Shown: piece by piece, positions 8,258-16,456 of the stretch | Numbering within the stretch: position 1 is the first letter of the stretch | How the letters are laid out: each line of letters starts with the position of its first letter | Assembly (NCBI GenBank): GCA_034435015.1 | Contig: DAOTYH010000108.1 | Span: forward strand, 1-64,000 | Source: DAOTYH01 sp034435015 | Lineage (GTDB): Bacteria > Chloroflexota > Anaerolineae > Aggregatilineales > UBA3940 | Length of the DNA: 64,000 nucleotides | Reading direction: 5' to 3' | Notes under the pieces: model-generated | The model's database searches: none | The model's input: the letters and a program-made list of their open reading frames with translations, nothing else | Told to the model about the DNA's origin: nothing | Position numbers and translations under genes: made by a program

Positions 8258-8276
8258 CCCGGCCACGCAGGCCGGG
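8258..8276 (-). promoter_or_regulatory. GC-rich leader hairpin of rpmF mRNA
   Basis: Arms CCCGGCC (8258-8264) and GGCCGGG (8270-8276) form a perfect 7-bp stem with a 5-nt loop. It lies only a few nucleotides after the predicted transcription start and about 30 nt before the L32 start codon. It may stabilise the 5' end or bind a regulator such as L32 itself. Confidence 0.5.
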
Positions 8277-8287
8277 CACAGGCACAG

Positions 8288-8315
8288 ATTATAACGGGCA
8301 TCCAGATAGTGTCAA
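8288..8315 (-). promoter_or_regulatory. Consensus sigma70/SigA promoter for rpmF-fabD operon
   Basis: On the minus strand a perfect TTGACA (8310-8315) and a perfect TATAAT (8288-8293) are separated by 16 bp. The predicted start is near 8281, giving a leader of about 50 nt. This is one of the two fully consensus promoters noticed in the window, both in front of ribosomal protein genes. Confidence 0.85.
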
Positions 8316-8394
8316 GGCACATTTTACATGCGGCCTTGTTCCGAAGCGGGCAGGAGCCGCCTCATGGCAGTATCTGGCCTGATGGCGGCTCGGC

Positions 8395-8958
8395 CTATTC
8401 CCGTCGTGACGGCAGACGCTCAATCCGCATGGGTTCTTCAGGTGTCTCTAAAGTAGATGGCGTCTCGATCTCGGTGGGAGCGCCGTGAGTTGATGTAGCG
8501 CGGGAATGAGCCGCCGCCTCCTGCTGGACATGGCTGATACCGTTGCGGACGACCGTCAAAGTACGTACCAGTGCATCTTCCAGATCGGACAGCACGTCCA
8601 TCACGTACTGGTCGGCGTCACGGCGGATGCTGTCAGCTTCCCGGCGCCCCTGTTCGATGATGCTGGCGGCGCGCGCCTGAGCGGCCTGCGTGATCGCATC
8701 ACGCTGGATAAGGGTCTCACTCTTCTCACGTGCCAGATCGCGGATACGTGCCGCTTCCTCGTTGGCCTGTGCCATGATACGGTCGCGCTCGCGGATGACG
8801 CGCTTGGCCTTCTCAATCTCTTCAGGGATCGAGATACGCATCTGGTCAATCAGTTCGAGCGCCCGTTGCTCGTCAACCAAGGTGTAGGTCGTAAATGGAA
8901 TATGCTTGCCGGCATTGAACAGCTCTTCCAGACGGTCTACCAGATGTTGTATGTCCAA
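8395..8958 (-). CDS. Coiled-coil (DivIVA/F0-b-like) protein
   Basis: A 187-residue soluble, strongly charged protein. Residues 1-45 form a conserved MDIQHLVDRLEELFN...RALELIDQMRISIPEEI segment. Residues about 46-125 are a long Arg/Glu/Ala-rich coiled coil, and the tail after about 145 is Thr/Pro/Glu-rich and probably disordered. Comparable proteins occur next to coaD in Chloroflexi and some Firmicutes and are annotated loosely as ATPase or ATP synthase B-like. No ATP-binding motif is visible, so a scaffold role is more likely. GAGGAGG precedes the ATG. Confidence 0.6.
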   Translation of the reverse strand: MDIQHLVDRLEELFNAGKHIPFTTYTLVDEQRALELIDQMRISIPEEIEKAKRVIRERDRIMAQANEEAARIRDLAREKSETLIQRDAITQAAQARAASIIEQGRREADSIRRDADQYVMDVLSDLEDALVRTLTVVRNGISHVQQEAAAHSRATSTHGAPTEIETPSTLETPEEPMRIERLPSRRE

Positions 8959-9007
8959 AGCTCGCCTCCTCTTCAGTCAACTTCTCGGTATCCGGTGTGT
9001 GGGCCGG

Positions 9008-9535
9008 TTAGTCGCGTAGTGATACCATATCAACTGATCCAGCAGCATCATCGCCTAATTTTCGAAAATGCGCAACTAGCGCCCGGTTGACGTTGGGCGG
9101 CACCATACTGCTGACATCGCCGCCCAATGACGCGATCTCGCGGACAGTACTGCTCGAAAGGTGCATATGCTGTTCGCTGGTGATCAAACAGACAACCTCA
9201 ATGTCGGGTGCCAGGCGATGATTAGCCAGCGCCATACGAAATTCTAGCTCAAAATCGGAAAATACGCGCAGGCCGCGCACAATCGCCTGTGCACCTACCC
9301 GGCGGGCAAAGTCCACTGTCAGGCCGCTATAGGTTTCCACCCGAATGGCAGGGATGTCCTTGAGTGCTTCGCGAGCCAGCTCCAGCCGTTCCTGGGCTGA
9401 GAAGAGAAGCTGCTTCAGAGGGCGGTCATACACCCCCACGATCACTTCATCAAATATCTGGGTGGCACGGATAGCGATATCGCAGTGGCCCAGATGGATC
9501 GGGTCGAAGGTAGCAGGGAAAATGGCTCGTCGCAT
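9008..9535 (-). CDS. coaD: Phosphopantetheine adenylyltransferase
   Basis: CoaD makes dephospho-CoA from 4'-phosphopantetheine and ATP, the penultimate step of CoA synthesis. The protein starts MRRAIFPATFDPIHLGH, with the nucleotidyltransferase HxGH-type motif HLGH. It also carries VRGLRVFSDFELEFRMALANHRL and the late SSSTVREIASLGGDVS. The open frame extends into recG, so the ATG at 9535 (GGAG about 12 nt upstream) or 9553 is the likely start. It gives 175 residues, slightly longer than usual because of a C-terminal tail. Confidence 0.93.
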   Translation of the reverse strand: MRRAIFPATFDPIHLGHCDIAIRATQIFDEVIVGVYDRPLKQLLFSAQERLELAREALKDIPAIRVETYSGLTVDFARRVGAQAIVRGLRVFSDFELEFRMALANHRLAPDIEVVCLITSEQHMHLSSSTVREIASLGGDVSSMVPPNVNRALVAHFRKLGDDAAGSVDMVSLRD

Positions 9536-9599
9536 GTTGATATTTATCTCCATAGTTGTGGGCTGGCAGGCAGGGGTTAGTTGCTCAGAGCAGGGCCGC

Positions 9600-12218
9600 T
9601 TAACTGATGTCTGCTCCTGAATCCGATATTTGGTCAACTAACTGCCTCAGGGCCTCATGTTCCGGCAAGATGAGCAGAGGGTCTCGCTCATAGATGGCCC
9701 GTGCCTCGCGCTGTACTAGTTCAACCAGATGAGTGTCCATCAAATCAGCAAATTGGATGACTCCGAAGCCGCTCTGCCGGGTGCCCAGAATATCGCCTGC
9801 CCCTCTCATTTCCCAGTCAATCTGGGCCAGGCGGAAGCCGTCAGTTGTTTCTTCGACCGCACGCAGACGTTCGTCATAGTCAAGAAAGGGCCGATCAGAG
9901 ACCAGCAGGCAGTAGCTGGGGTGTTCGGCACGCCCTACCCGCCCGCGAAGTTGGTGAAGCTGAGCCAGTCCGAAACGGTTTGCGCCTTCAATCATGATCA
10001 CAGTGGCATTGGGTACATCAATGCCTACCTCGATTACCGAAGTGCTGACCAGAATGTCCAACTCGTGGCGATAGAAGGAAGCCATAACAGCTTCCTTCTC
10101 GTCGGGACGCATCCGCCCGTGCAGTAGACCCAGCCGAAGGTCAGAGAAGACGGTCTTTTGTAGCCGCTCATATTCGGCGGTCGCTGAGCGTGCCTGTAGT
10201 TTCTCGCTCTCCTCGATCAACGGGCAAATGATATAAGCCTGATGTCCCTTCTCGATCTGGCTACGAATAAAGGCATAGCCCCGTTCCCGTTCTTTGGGCT
10301 GTAACACGCGTGTCTGGACGGGTGTTCTGCCGGGCGGCATCTCGTCAACGATGGTCAGATCGAGGTCGGCATGAAGGGTCAGAGCCAGTGTGCGCGGAAT
10401 AGGGGTGGCTGTCATGACCAGCAGATGAGGGTTGCCGCCGGCGGCCTTTTCCCGCAAGGCGCCGCGCTGGGTCACGCCAAAGCGGTGTTGCTCGTCAATG
10501 ACCGCCAGTCCTAGATGGGCAAAGGCAACGCCGGCCTGAATCAAGGCATGCGTGCCTACTACAACCTGAATACTGCCGTCTGCCAGCCCTGTGTAGATGC
10601 TCTCCCGTTCGAGGTCGCTCACATTGCTGGTCAACAGGGCGATGTTGATCTGGTCACCTAGAGGGCTGTTGTGCAGGATGCGTCTCAGAGTAGCGTAGTG
10701 CTGTTCTGCCAGTATGCCGGTAGGGGCCATGATCGCGGCCTGAGTCCCGTTTGCTACTGCCATGCCGATAGCAACAGCGGCGACGATGGTCTTACCGCTC
10801 CCGACATCACCTTGAAGCAACCGATTCATAGGGACATCGCTAGCCATATCACGACGGATGTCCGCGATGGCGCGCCGCTGGGCAGTGGTCAGTTGGTAGG
10901 GGAGGCTGGCCTCAAAGGCACTGAGCCAGTTATCATCTACGCTGATAGGGGTACTCTGGCGGGCCTGCCATGCGTGGCGTTGCCTCAGCATAGCCAGATG
11001 CAGGATGAACAGCTCGTCAAAGGCCAGGCGCTGCAGGGCGGCTTCCTTATCCTCCCAACTGTCGGGAAAATGCGCCTGCGCAATAGCATCTCCGTAATCC
11101 ATCAAGTCGGCGTTCTCGCGCACCTCCAGCGGGAGGTGATCGGGCAGGCGGGGCGCCCATAGGTCTACGACCTCTTTCATCAGACGGCGCATGACACGTG
11201 CACTAAGGTCTTTGGTGAGCGGATAGACCGGCACAACCCGCCCGGCATGAAGCCACTCGCGTTCCAATGGCTCCATTTCCGGCGCGTTCATAACCAGCCG
11301 GCCCAGATACTGATCTACTTTGCCGCTGACAATAACCGGTTCGCCTTCCTTGAGCTGATGTTCCATCCATGGCTGATTGAACCAGCTTAAGCGCAGAGAG
11401 CCGCTCTCGTCAGTCAGGTAGGCCTCGATCAGAGTGCCGCCGCGCTTCGTCTGCTGGGTGTGGATGCGCTCCAGGACGCCCATAACCGTTACCTCTTCGT
11501 CAGGGCGAAGCTGGCTGATGATCTTCATGCGTGTAAAGTCGTTGTAGCGGCGCGGGAAGAGATACAACAACTGACGGATAGTACGTACCCCCAGCCGCTC
11601 TAGCTGTTCAGCCCGTTTATGCCCAATGCCGCTCACCGAGCTTACCGGCGCGTCAAGGCCGCGAAGCTCTTCCTCAGAGGCTGGTGAAAACTGCCGCCAA
11701 GCGTAACCACGACGTTCCCGCACAGAGAGAGGAATGCCGATTGATTCAACTGCCTCCTCAGAAGGGGCCAGGATAGTGAACTCCTCCTCCAGCCCGCCCA
11801 CTTCTTCAAGCGTTATTTCGACTTCCGGTTCGGCCTGCGCTTTGATCTTCTCCAATACAGGTGGGACGTCCTGTTCGACAGGAGACGCTACGGCGGGTAT
11901 CTCAGCGACAGCGGCAGGTGGAACGGGCTGGCTGGCCGGCCCTGATTCCTCGATAGAAGAGGATGGCATGGTTGCCAGGGTGATAATGTGTTCGATCCAT
12001 TCGGGCCGCCGCTCTTCGGGCAGTGTCTCGTATTCCCGCAGTCTGTCGGCGATCTGATCAACCAGTGCGTGATGAGCGTCGGTCTGAGCCTGACTGTGCG
12101 CCTCTCGTGCCCAGTGATAGGCAAAGCGTGCAAAGCCGCCGATCACGGCTTTGTTCTGGTATCCCTTTTTCTGCTCCAGATGCAGGATTTTGATCAGAGT
12201 TTGAAGTGAAGAAGCCAT
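9600..12218 (-). CDS. recG: ATP-dependent DNA helicase RecG, with long N-terminal extension
   Basis: RecG remodels stalled forks and branched DNA. The 872-residue protein is about 180 longer than typical RecG. Residues 1-85 are a conserved-looking basic helical segment (LHLEQKKGYQNKAVIGG), 86-185 an acidic Pro-rich linker, then the core begins with an HhH-like segment (VSSVSGIGHKRAEQLERLGV). The wedge/OB domain is followed by Walker A GDVGSGKT, the DEQHRFG box, TATPIPRT, and motif VI HQLRGRVGR. N-extended RecG is also known in other Chloroflexi and cyanobacteria. It lies between the DegV genes and coaD. Confidence 0.95.
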   Translation of the reverse strand: MASSLQTLIKILHLEQKKGYQNKAVIGGFARFAYHWAREAHSQAQTDAHHALVDQIADRLREYETLPEERRPEWIEHIITLATMPSSSIEESGPASQPVPPAAVAEIPAVASPVEQDVPPVLEKIKAQAEPEVEITLEEVGGLEEEFTILAPSEEAVESIGIPLSVRERRGYAWRQFSPASEEELRGLDAPVSSVSGIGHKRAEQLERLGVRTIRQLLYLFPRRYNDFTRMKIISQLRPDEEVTVMGVLERIHTQQTKRGGTLIEAYLTDESGSLRLSWFNQPWMEHQLKEGEPVIVSGKVDQYLGRLVMNAPEMEPLEREWLHAGRVVPVYPLTKDLSARVMRRLMKEVVDLWAPRLPDHLPLEVRENADLMDYGDAIAQAHFPDSWEDKEAALQRLAFDELFILHLAMLRQRHAWQARQSTPISVDDNWLSAFEASLPYQLTTAQRRAIADIRRDMASDVPMNRLLQGDVGSGKTIVAAVAIGMAVANGTQAAIMAPTGILAEQHYATLRRILHNSPLGDQINIALLTSNVSDLERESIYTGLADGSIQVVVGTHALIQAGVAFAHLGLAVIDEQHRFGVTQRGALREKAAGGNPHLLVMTATPIPRTLALTLHADLDLTIVDEMPPGRTPVQTRVLQPKERERGYAFIRSQIEKGHQAYIICPLIEESEKLQARSATAEYERLQKTVFSDLRLGLLHGRMRPDEKEAVMASFYRHELDILVSTSVIEVGIDVPNATVIMIEGANRFGLAQLHQLRGRVGRAEHPSYCLLVSDRPFLDYDERLRAVEETTDGFRLAQIDWEMRGAGDILGTRQSGFGVIQFADLMDTHLVELVQREARAIYERDPLLILPEHEALRQLVDQISDSGADIS

Positions 12219-12261
12219 AATTCACCGTTAGCGGGGCCGTTTGAGTATGCCCTGCCTGACT

Positions 12262-13116
12262 TTAACCCTCTTTACTCACTACCGCGGCAATCCCCAGCCC
12301 GTGCGGGCCGACGTGCGCCCCGATCACGGTCGTGACGTTGGTAATCAGGGTGCGGGGCTTTGGGAGCGGTAGTGACTCCATCACCCTGTTCAAGAACTCA
12401 TGAGCGGCTTCGGCGTAGTCGGAGTGCATGACACTCAGCCTCTCGATAGGTGCAATGCGCTGAACACGTTCCGCCAGTGCATTGACTGCCCCTGTCCATG
12501 TGCGGATGCGGCCTAACGACGAAACTATCCCCTCCCGCAATTCGATCATGGGCTTGATGTTCAGCAGGGTACTCAACCCTGCACGCACCAGATTGACACG
12601 CCCACTGCGTGCCAGATATTCAAGTGAAGGCAGAATCGCATATAGGCGCATCCTTCTCAGGGTGTCCCATGTTGAATGTAACACACTCTCGATTGTTCCG
12701 CCCTTCAGGGCCGCCTCAGCGGCTGATAAGACAGCCCAGCCAAGCCCCATGCTGGTCTGGCCGCTGTCTACCAGCCTGATCCGGTCGGCGGCAACCTGTT
12801 GAGCGGCTACCGAGGCGGCGTTGTAGATGCCGCTTAACCTAGAAGAGGTGTGGATCGAGACGATGTGGCTGGCACTTTCCAGCAGTCTCGCATACAGCTC
12901 CACAAATGCGCCGGGGCTGGGTGCTGAAGTTGTAGGGGGAGTACGCATTCTGGGTAGCCGCTCGTAGAATTGCTCGCGTGTGATGTCAACGCCGTCACGC
13001 AGAGTCTGGTTCTCGATGTTGATCAGCACAGGCACAACATGAATATCTGATTCTTGGACCATTGACTCAGGCAGGTCACAGGTACTGTCTGTGACTATAG
13101 CGGTTATTTTCTTCAT
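12262..13116 (-). CDS. DegV family fatty-acid-binding protein (FakB type)
   Basis: A 284-residue DegV protein. Family members of FakB type bind a fatty acid and present its carboxylate to the kinase FakA. Visible are the opening VTDSTCDLP, the Ser/Gly ligand motif SSRLSGIYNAAS, LEYLARSGRVN with the conserved Arg, and GAHVGPHGLGIA with the conserved His. All three fatty-acid carboxylate-contacting positions recalled for FakB are present, so this is probably the active partner. It lies 15 bp downstream of its paralogue in the fakA operon. Confidence 0.85.
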   Translation of the reverse strand: MKKITAIVTDSTCDLPESMVQESDIHVVPVLINIENQTLRDGVDITREQFYERLPRMRTPPTTSAPSPGAFVELYARLLESASHIVSIHTSSRLSGIYNAASVAAQQVAADRIRLVDSGQTSMGLGWAVLSAAEAALKGGTIESVLHSTWDTLRRMRLYAILPSLEYLARSGRVNLVRAGLSTLLNIKPMIELREGIVSSLGRIRTWTGAVNALAERVQRIAPIERLSVMHSDYAEAAHEFLNRVMESLPLPKPRTLITNVTTVIGAHVGPHGLGIAAVVSKEG

Positions 13117-13131
13117 AACTTGAAGTCCCTG

Positions 13132-14034
13132 CTAATCTTCCTCAGCCTCGCTGTCGTCTTCTGATGGATGTGATTCTTCGTCCCCTTCCCCTTCGAGAAT
13201 GGCCATCCCCATTCCGTCGGGGCCGATCAGCGTAGCGATCAGCGGCTCATAGAGAAGGATGGGGTATTGCAACTTGGCGAACCCCAGTGCCAGCCGATCC
13301 TGTAACATCCGTGTCCGGTCAGTCGTCCGCAGTGTGTTTTGGAGGATGGTCAACCGCTCGATCTGGGTGAACTCCAACGCGAATTCAACCATCTTATCAA
13401 TGGCTTGAGAGTGGGTACGTGCCTTCTCCATAGTGAGCAGTTTACCGTCTTCAATGGTCAGAATGGGCTTGATGTCAAGCATAGTGCCAAGAATGGCCTG
13501 TGTTTCCCCAATTAGCCCCGCCCGTTGAATGTAATCCAATGTGTCCACATAGTAGATGCTGTAGATGCGCGGGACTGTAGCACGTGCAAGCCGCACAATC
13601 TCTTCTAGATCAGCTCCCTCTGAGGCGGCTTCAGCGACGATCTCGACAAGGTAACCAAGCCCTACTGACGTGGTCAGGGAGTCAATGACCGCGATCTCGC
13701 AACGTCCCAGCAGGCCTGAACGGGCTGAGCGGGCATGAGCAAAGGTCTCAGTGAGATGCTGAGAGTGCGTTAGAACACAGATCTGATCAGTGGTCTTATT
13801 CAGCTCACGGTACACAGACTCAAACGCACTTACCGGCGGCGCTGAGGGGCGGGGGGGAAGCGTGTCTTGCCGCATCCGCTGAAACATCTCCTCAGCGTTG
13901 ATGTCTGTACCGTCCCGGAAAACTTGGTCGCCAAAATGAATGTTGATTGGAACGACAACGACATCATAGTCCTGTGCGAAATGGGGGTCTTCGAAGCGCG
14001 CCGCGCTGTCTGTGACAACCCGCACTCTAGCCAT
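13132..14034 (-). CDS. DegV family protein, divergent FakB paralogue
   Basis: A 300-residue DegV-fold protein starting ARVRVVTDSAARFE. At the positions where FakB has S-G-T/I-Y it reads HSQHLTETFAHA. The usual SGR(V/I) Arg segment reads QRAGLIG, and the GAHxGPxG His is replaced (TLIGPDGMG). All three fatty-acid carboxylate ligands therefore appear lost. The tail is a 20-residue run of Glu/Asp/Ser absent from the paralogue. It sits directly between fakA and the canonical FakB-like gene, so it may have a regulatory role or bind another ligand. Confidence 0.78.
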   Translation of the reverse strand: MARVRVVTDSAARFEDPHFAQDYDVVVVPINIHFGDQVFRDGTDINAEEMFQRMRQDTLPPRPSAPPVSAFESVYRELNKTTDQICVLTHSQHLTETFAHARSARSGLLGRCEIAVIDSLTTSVGLGYLVEIVAEAASEGADLEEIVRLARATVPRIYSIYYVDTLDYIQRAGLIGETQAILGTMLDIKPILTIEDGKLLTMEKARTHSQAIDKMVEFALEFTQIERLTILQNTLRTTDRTRMLQDRLALGFAKLQYPILLYEPLIATLIGPDGMGMAILEGEGDEESHPSEDDSEAEED

Positions 14035-14050
14035 CCTGCCCTCCGCCTGA

Positions 14051-15724
14051 TTATTCAGCGCTTAGGATGTAGAAATAATGCGGCTGTCCCCCCTCACGCA
14101 TTTCGATCTCTTGTTCAGGGTAGAGCTGTTGCAAATGCTCCACCAGAGCTTTAGCATCACGAGGGTTGATCTCAGCTCCGTAGTAAAGGGTGATCAGCTC
14201 CCTCTCTGCGGCCCCCATCTTGTCAAGCAGGGCAATGACAACGCTGTTGACCGTGTCACCGGAGACACTCAGGACATCGTTATGCAGACCAATGATCTGG
14301 CCCTGCTTCACTTTGACACCGTTGATGGTCACATCGCGGGTGGAAGTGGTCACCTCTCCAGTCTCAACCATCTGGCTGGCCTGCCGCATAGCTTCAACGA
14401 CCTGTTCCAGATCGCCCTCCGGATCGAGGGCCAGCATTGCAGAGATGCCTTGAGGAATGGTTGTGGTAGGGATGACCTCTACATGCTTACCATTGGTGAG
14501 TTGTACAGCCTGCTGGGCAGTCATGAGGATGTTCTTGTTGTTGGGCAGGATGACGATCTTGTCGGTGGGGACACGGTTAATGGCCTCAACGATCTGCTCG
14601 GTGCTGGGGTTCATGGTTTGCCCGCCGGGGATTACCCAGCCTGTCCCTAGGCTGTAGAAGATACGCATCAGCCCTTCGCCCGGTGCAACCGTGATGGCCG
14701 CGATCTGGCCTTCTTGAATGGCGGGCGGCTCAATGCTTGCCGTTCCTGCCGAAGGTGCTCCGGCACGCTCCTTAATGAAGTCTTGGTACTGCTCCTGCAT
14801 GTTCTCAACTACAATATCCATGAGAGCGCCGCGTTCGGCTCCGTAGCCCAATGGTATGGCGGGGTTATGGACATGGACATGCACCTTGACCAGCCTCGAA
14901 TCACCTACCACCAGAGTGCTTTCTCCCATTGCCTCAATGTCAGCCCTGATCTGGTTTACATCCAGATTTTCACCCTTGATCAGGAACTGGACGTCGTAGC
15001 CGTAACCCAATTCACCGGGTTCAAGCGCACTTTCAAGAACTGCCGCCTGCCCTGTTCTGCCTGTGACTTCGAGGTCTTCACCGTTCACATGGCGAAGCAT
15101 CCCTTCCAGCAGATAGGCTAACCCCATCCCGCCTGAGTCGACTACGCCGGCTTCACGCAACACATCCAGCAGTTCAGGGGTGCGCTGGACGGATTGGTGA
15201 CTGCGCTCCACAACCCGCGCGAGGATGTAGGCCAAATCCTGACTGGACTGGGCGGCCAATGCTGCCTCCTCGTAAGCCTCCCGTGCGACGGTCAGCATTG
15301 TTCCCTCAACAGGGGTCTGAACCGCTTGATAGGCTGTCCGGACTGCCTCTTGAAAGCCGCGCACCAATCCCTCTGCGTTCAGAGTGGCCTCTTTTTCGAT
15401 TCCCCGTGCAAAACCGCGCCATAGCTGGGAGAGTATGACGCCAGAGTTGCCGCGTGCGCCCATCAGGGCGCCATTGTAGATGAGCTGGGCTACCTTGCCC
15501 AGATGAGTTTCCTCAATATTGGCGACCTCTTTACAGGCACTGCGCATAGTTAAGAGCATATTTGTCCCCGTATCGCCGTCTGGTACGGGGAACACATTCA
15601 GCGCATTGACCTGCTCATGATTCTTTTCCAACCAAGCCAAACCTGCCTGTGCCAGCCGCTTCAAGACTTGGCCATCGCAATGCAGGGTGGGTTGAGTATT
15701 CTGGGTGCTGCTTTTTAATGACAT
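14051..15724 (-). CDS. fakA: Fatty acid kinase catalytic subunit FakA (DhaL/DAK2 domain protein)
   Basis: FakA phosphorylates FakB-bound fatty acids, feeding exogenous acyl chains into phospholipid synthesis as acyl-phosphate. The 557-residue length matches the family. The N-terminal DhaL domain has NVFPVPDGDTGTNM with the Mg-binding Asp49/Asp51 and a GARGNSGVILSQLWRGF motif. The middle domain contains KVHVHVHNP, and the C-terminal DegV-like domain contains IVILPNNKNILMTAQQAV. It overlaps no neighbours: asp23 lies 30 bp upstream and a DegV gene 16 bp downstream. The rpmB/asp23/fakA/recG order equals that of Bacillus. Confidence 0.92.
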   Translation of the reverse strand: MSLKSSTQNTQPTLHCDGQVLKRLAQAGLAWLEKNHEQVNALNVFPVPDGDTGTNMLLTMRSACKEVANIEETHLGKVAQLIYNGALMGARGNSGVILSQLWRGFARGIEKEATLNAEGLVRGFQEAVRTAYQAVQTPVEGTMLTVAREAYEEAALAAQSSQDLAYILARVVERSHQSVQRTPELLDVLREAGVVDSGGMGLAYLLEGMLRHVNGEDLEVTGRTGQAAVLESALEPGELGYGYDVQFLIKGENLDVNQIRADIEAMGESTLVVGDSRLVKVHVHVHNPAIPLGYGAERGALMDIVVENMQEQYQDFIKERAGAPSAGTASIEPPAIQEGQIAAITVAPGEGLMRIFYSLGTGWVIPGGQTMNPSTEQIVEAINRVPTDKIVILPNNKNILMTAQQAVQLTNGKHVEVIPTTTIPQGISAMLALDPEGDLEQVVEAMRQASQMVETGEVTTSTRDVTINGVKVKQGQIIGLHNDVLSVSGDTVNSVVIALLDKMGAAERELITLYYGAEINPRDAKALVEHLQQLYPEQEIEMREGGQPHYFYILSAE

Positions 15725-15754
15725 CTTTCTGTGGTCTCCCTTAGCCTGCCCGGT

Positions 15755-16117
15755 TTATTTCGACTCGTTTGACACGCGAAGCCCCTGAACATACAGGTTA
15801 ACCTGATCTACCGGGATGCCGACCGACTTTTCGATGCTGAAGCGCACCGCATTAATCACACTGGCCGCAACCGACGTGATGCGTGTCCCATGCTGGATGA
15901 TCACATATACGTCAATGATGAGCTTGCCTGATTTGTAGTGAACGTCTATGCCATGATGCGGGTCGCGTGTTAACACAGCGGCCAGCTCGTTGAAGGCATT
16001 TTTAGAAGCCATGCCGACCACCCCATAGCTGGTTAAGAGGGCTTGGCTGGCGATGGTTGCAATGGCTGTCGGTGAAACATAAATTGTTCCCAGATTCTCG
16101 TCAGATTGCTTGCTCAT
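15755..16117 (-). CDS. Asp23/Gls24 family protein preceding fakA
   Basis: A 120-residue Asp23/Gls24 protein. The N-terminal half has IYVSPTAIATIASQALLTSYGVVGMA; the C-terminal half has IIDVYVIIQHGTRITSVAASVINAVRFSIEKSVGIPVDQVNLYVQGL. The ATG at 16117 is preceded by AAGGG and is preferred over a longer frame reaching 16192. This is the YloU position of Bacillus, upstream of the fatty acid kinase gene and divergent from rpmB. It is likely the first gene of a long leftward operon running to about 8395. Confidence 0.88.
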   Translation of the reverse strand: MSKQSDENLGTIYVSPTAIATIASQALLTSYGVVGMASKNAFNELAAVLTRDPHHGIDVHYKSGKLIIDVYVIIQHGTRITSVAASVINAVRFSIEKSVGIPVDQVNLYVQGLRVSNESK

Positions 16118-16137
16118 GCTAACCCTTCGGATTTGCC

Positions 16138-16166
16138 TTGTAAAATCAGGGCCTCTGAGGTATCCT
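16138..16166 (+). promoter_or_regulatory. Possible rpmB promoter
   Basis: TTGTAA (16138-16143) and TATCCT (16161-16166) are separated by 17 bp and lie about 50 bp upstream of the rpmB start in the divergent gap with asp23. Each hexamer matches consensus at 4 of 6 positions. Confidence 0.35.
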
Positions 16167-16215
16167 CTATGCCCGTTCTTATGTTTTAACACCCAGAATA
16201 CAAAGGTGATGTGCT

Positions 16216-16404
16216 ATGGCAGTCTGTGAAATTTGTGGCAAGAAGCCCATGCACGGGCGTAATGTCAGCCACTCTATGCGCCACACGCGGCGTCTGTTTC
16301 GTCCCAACATCCAGAAGACCAAGATCATGCGTGATGGAAAGCTCGTTTCGGTCATGATCTGCACTCGTTGTCTTAAGACCCTGAGTAAGGATGAGGTTCG
16401 TTAG
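16216..16404 (+). CDS. rpmB: Ribosomal protein L28
   Basis: A 62-residue large-subunit protein. It shows the CxxC pair CEICGKKPMHGRNVSHSMRHT and the C-terminal MICTRCLKTL, so it is the zinc-binding form. AAAGGTGAT lies just before the ATG. It stands alone on the plus strand, divergent from asp23-fakA and convergent with rpe across a bidirectional terminator. Confidence 0.95.
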   Translation: MAVCEICGKKPMHGRNVSHSMRHTRRLFRPNIQKTKIMRDGKLVSVMICTRCLKTLSKDEVR

Positions 16405-16433
16405 CCTTCCACCCGCTTGCCAGTCAGGTCGCT

Positions 16434-16456
16434 AAAAGGGCCGTGAGGCCCTTTTT
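16434..16456. terminator. Bidirectional intrinsic terminator between rpmB and rpe
   Basis: AAAAGGGCC (16434-16442), a GTGA loop, then GGCCCTTTT followed by one more T form a perfect 9-bp stem with A-runs and T-runs at either end, so it can end transcription from both sides. The rpe stop codon lies in its 3' edge. Confidence 0.9.
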
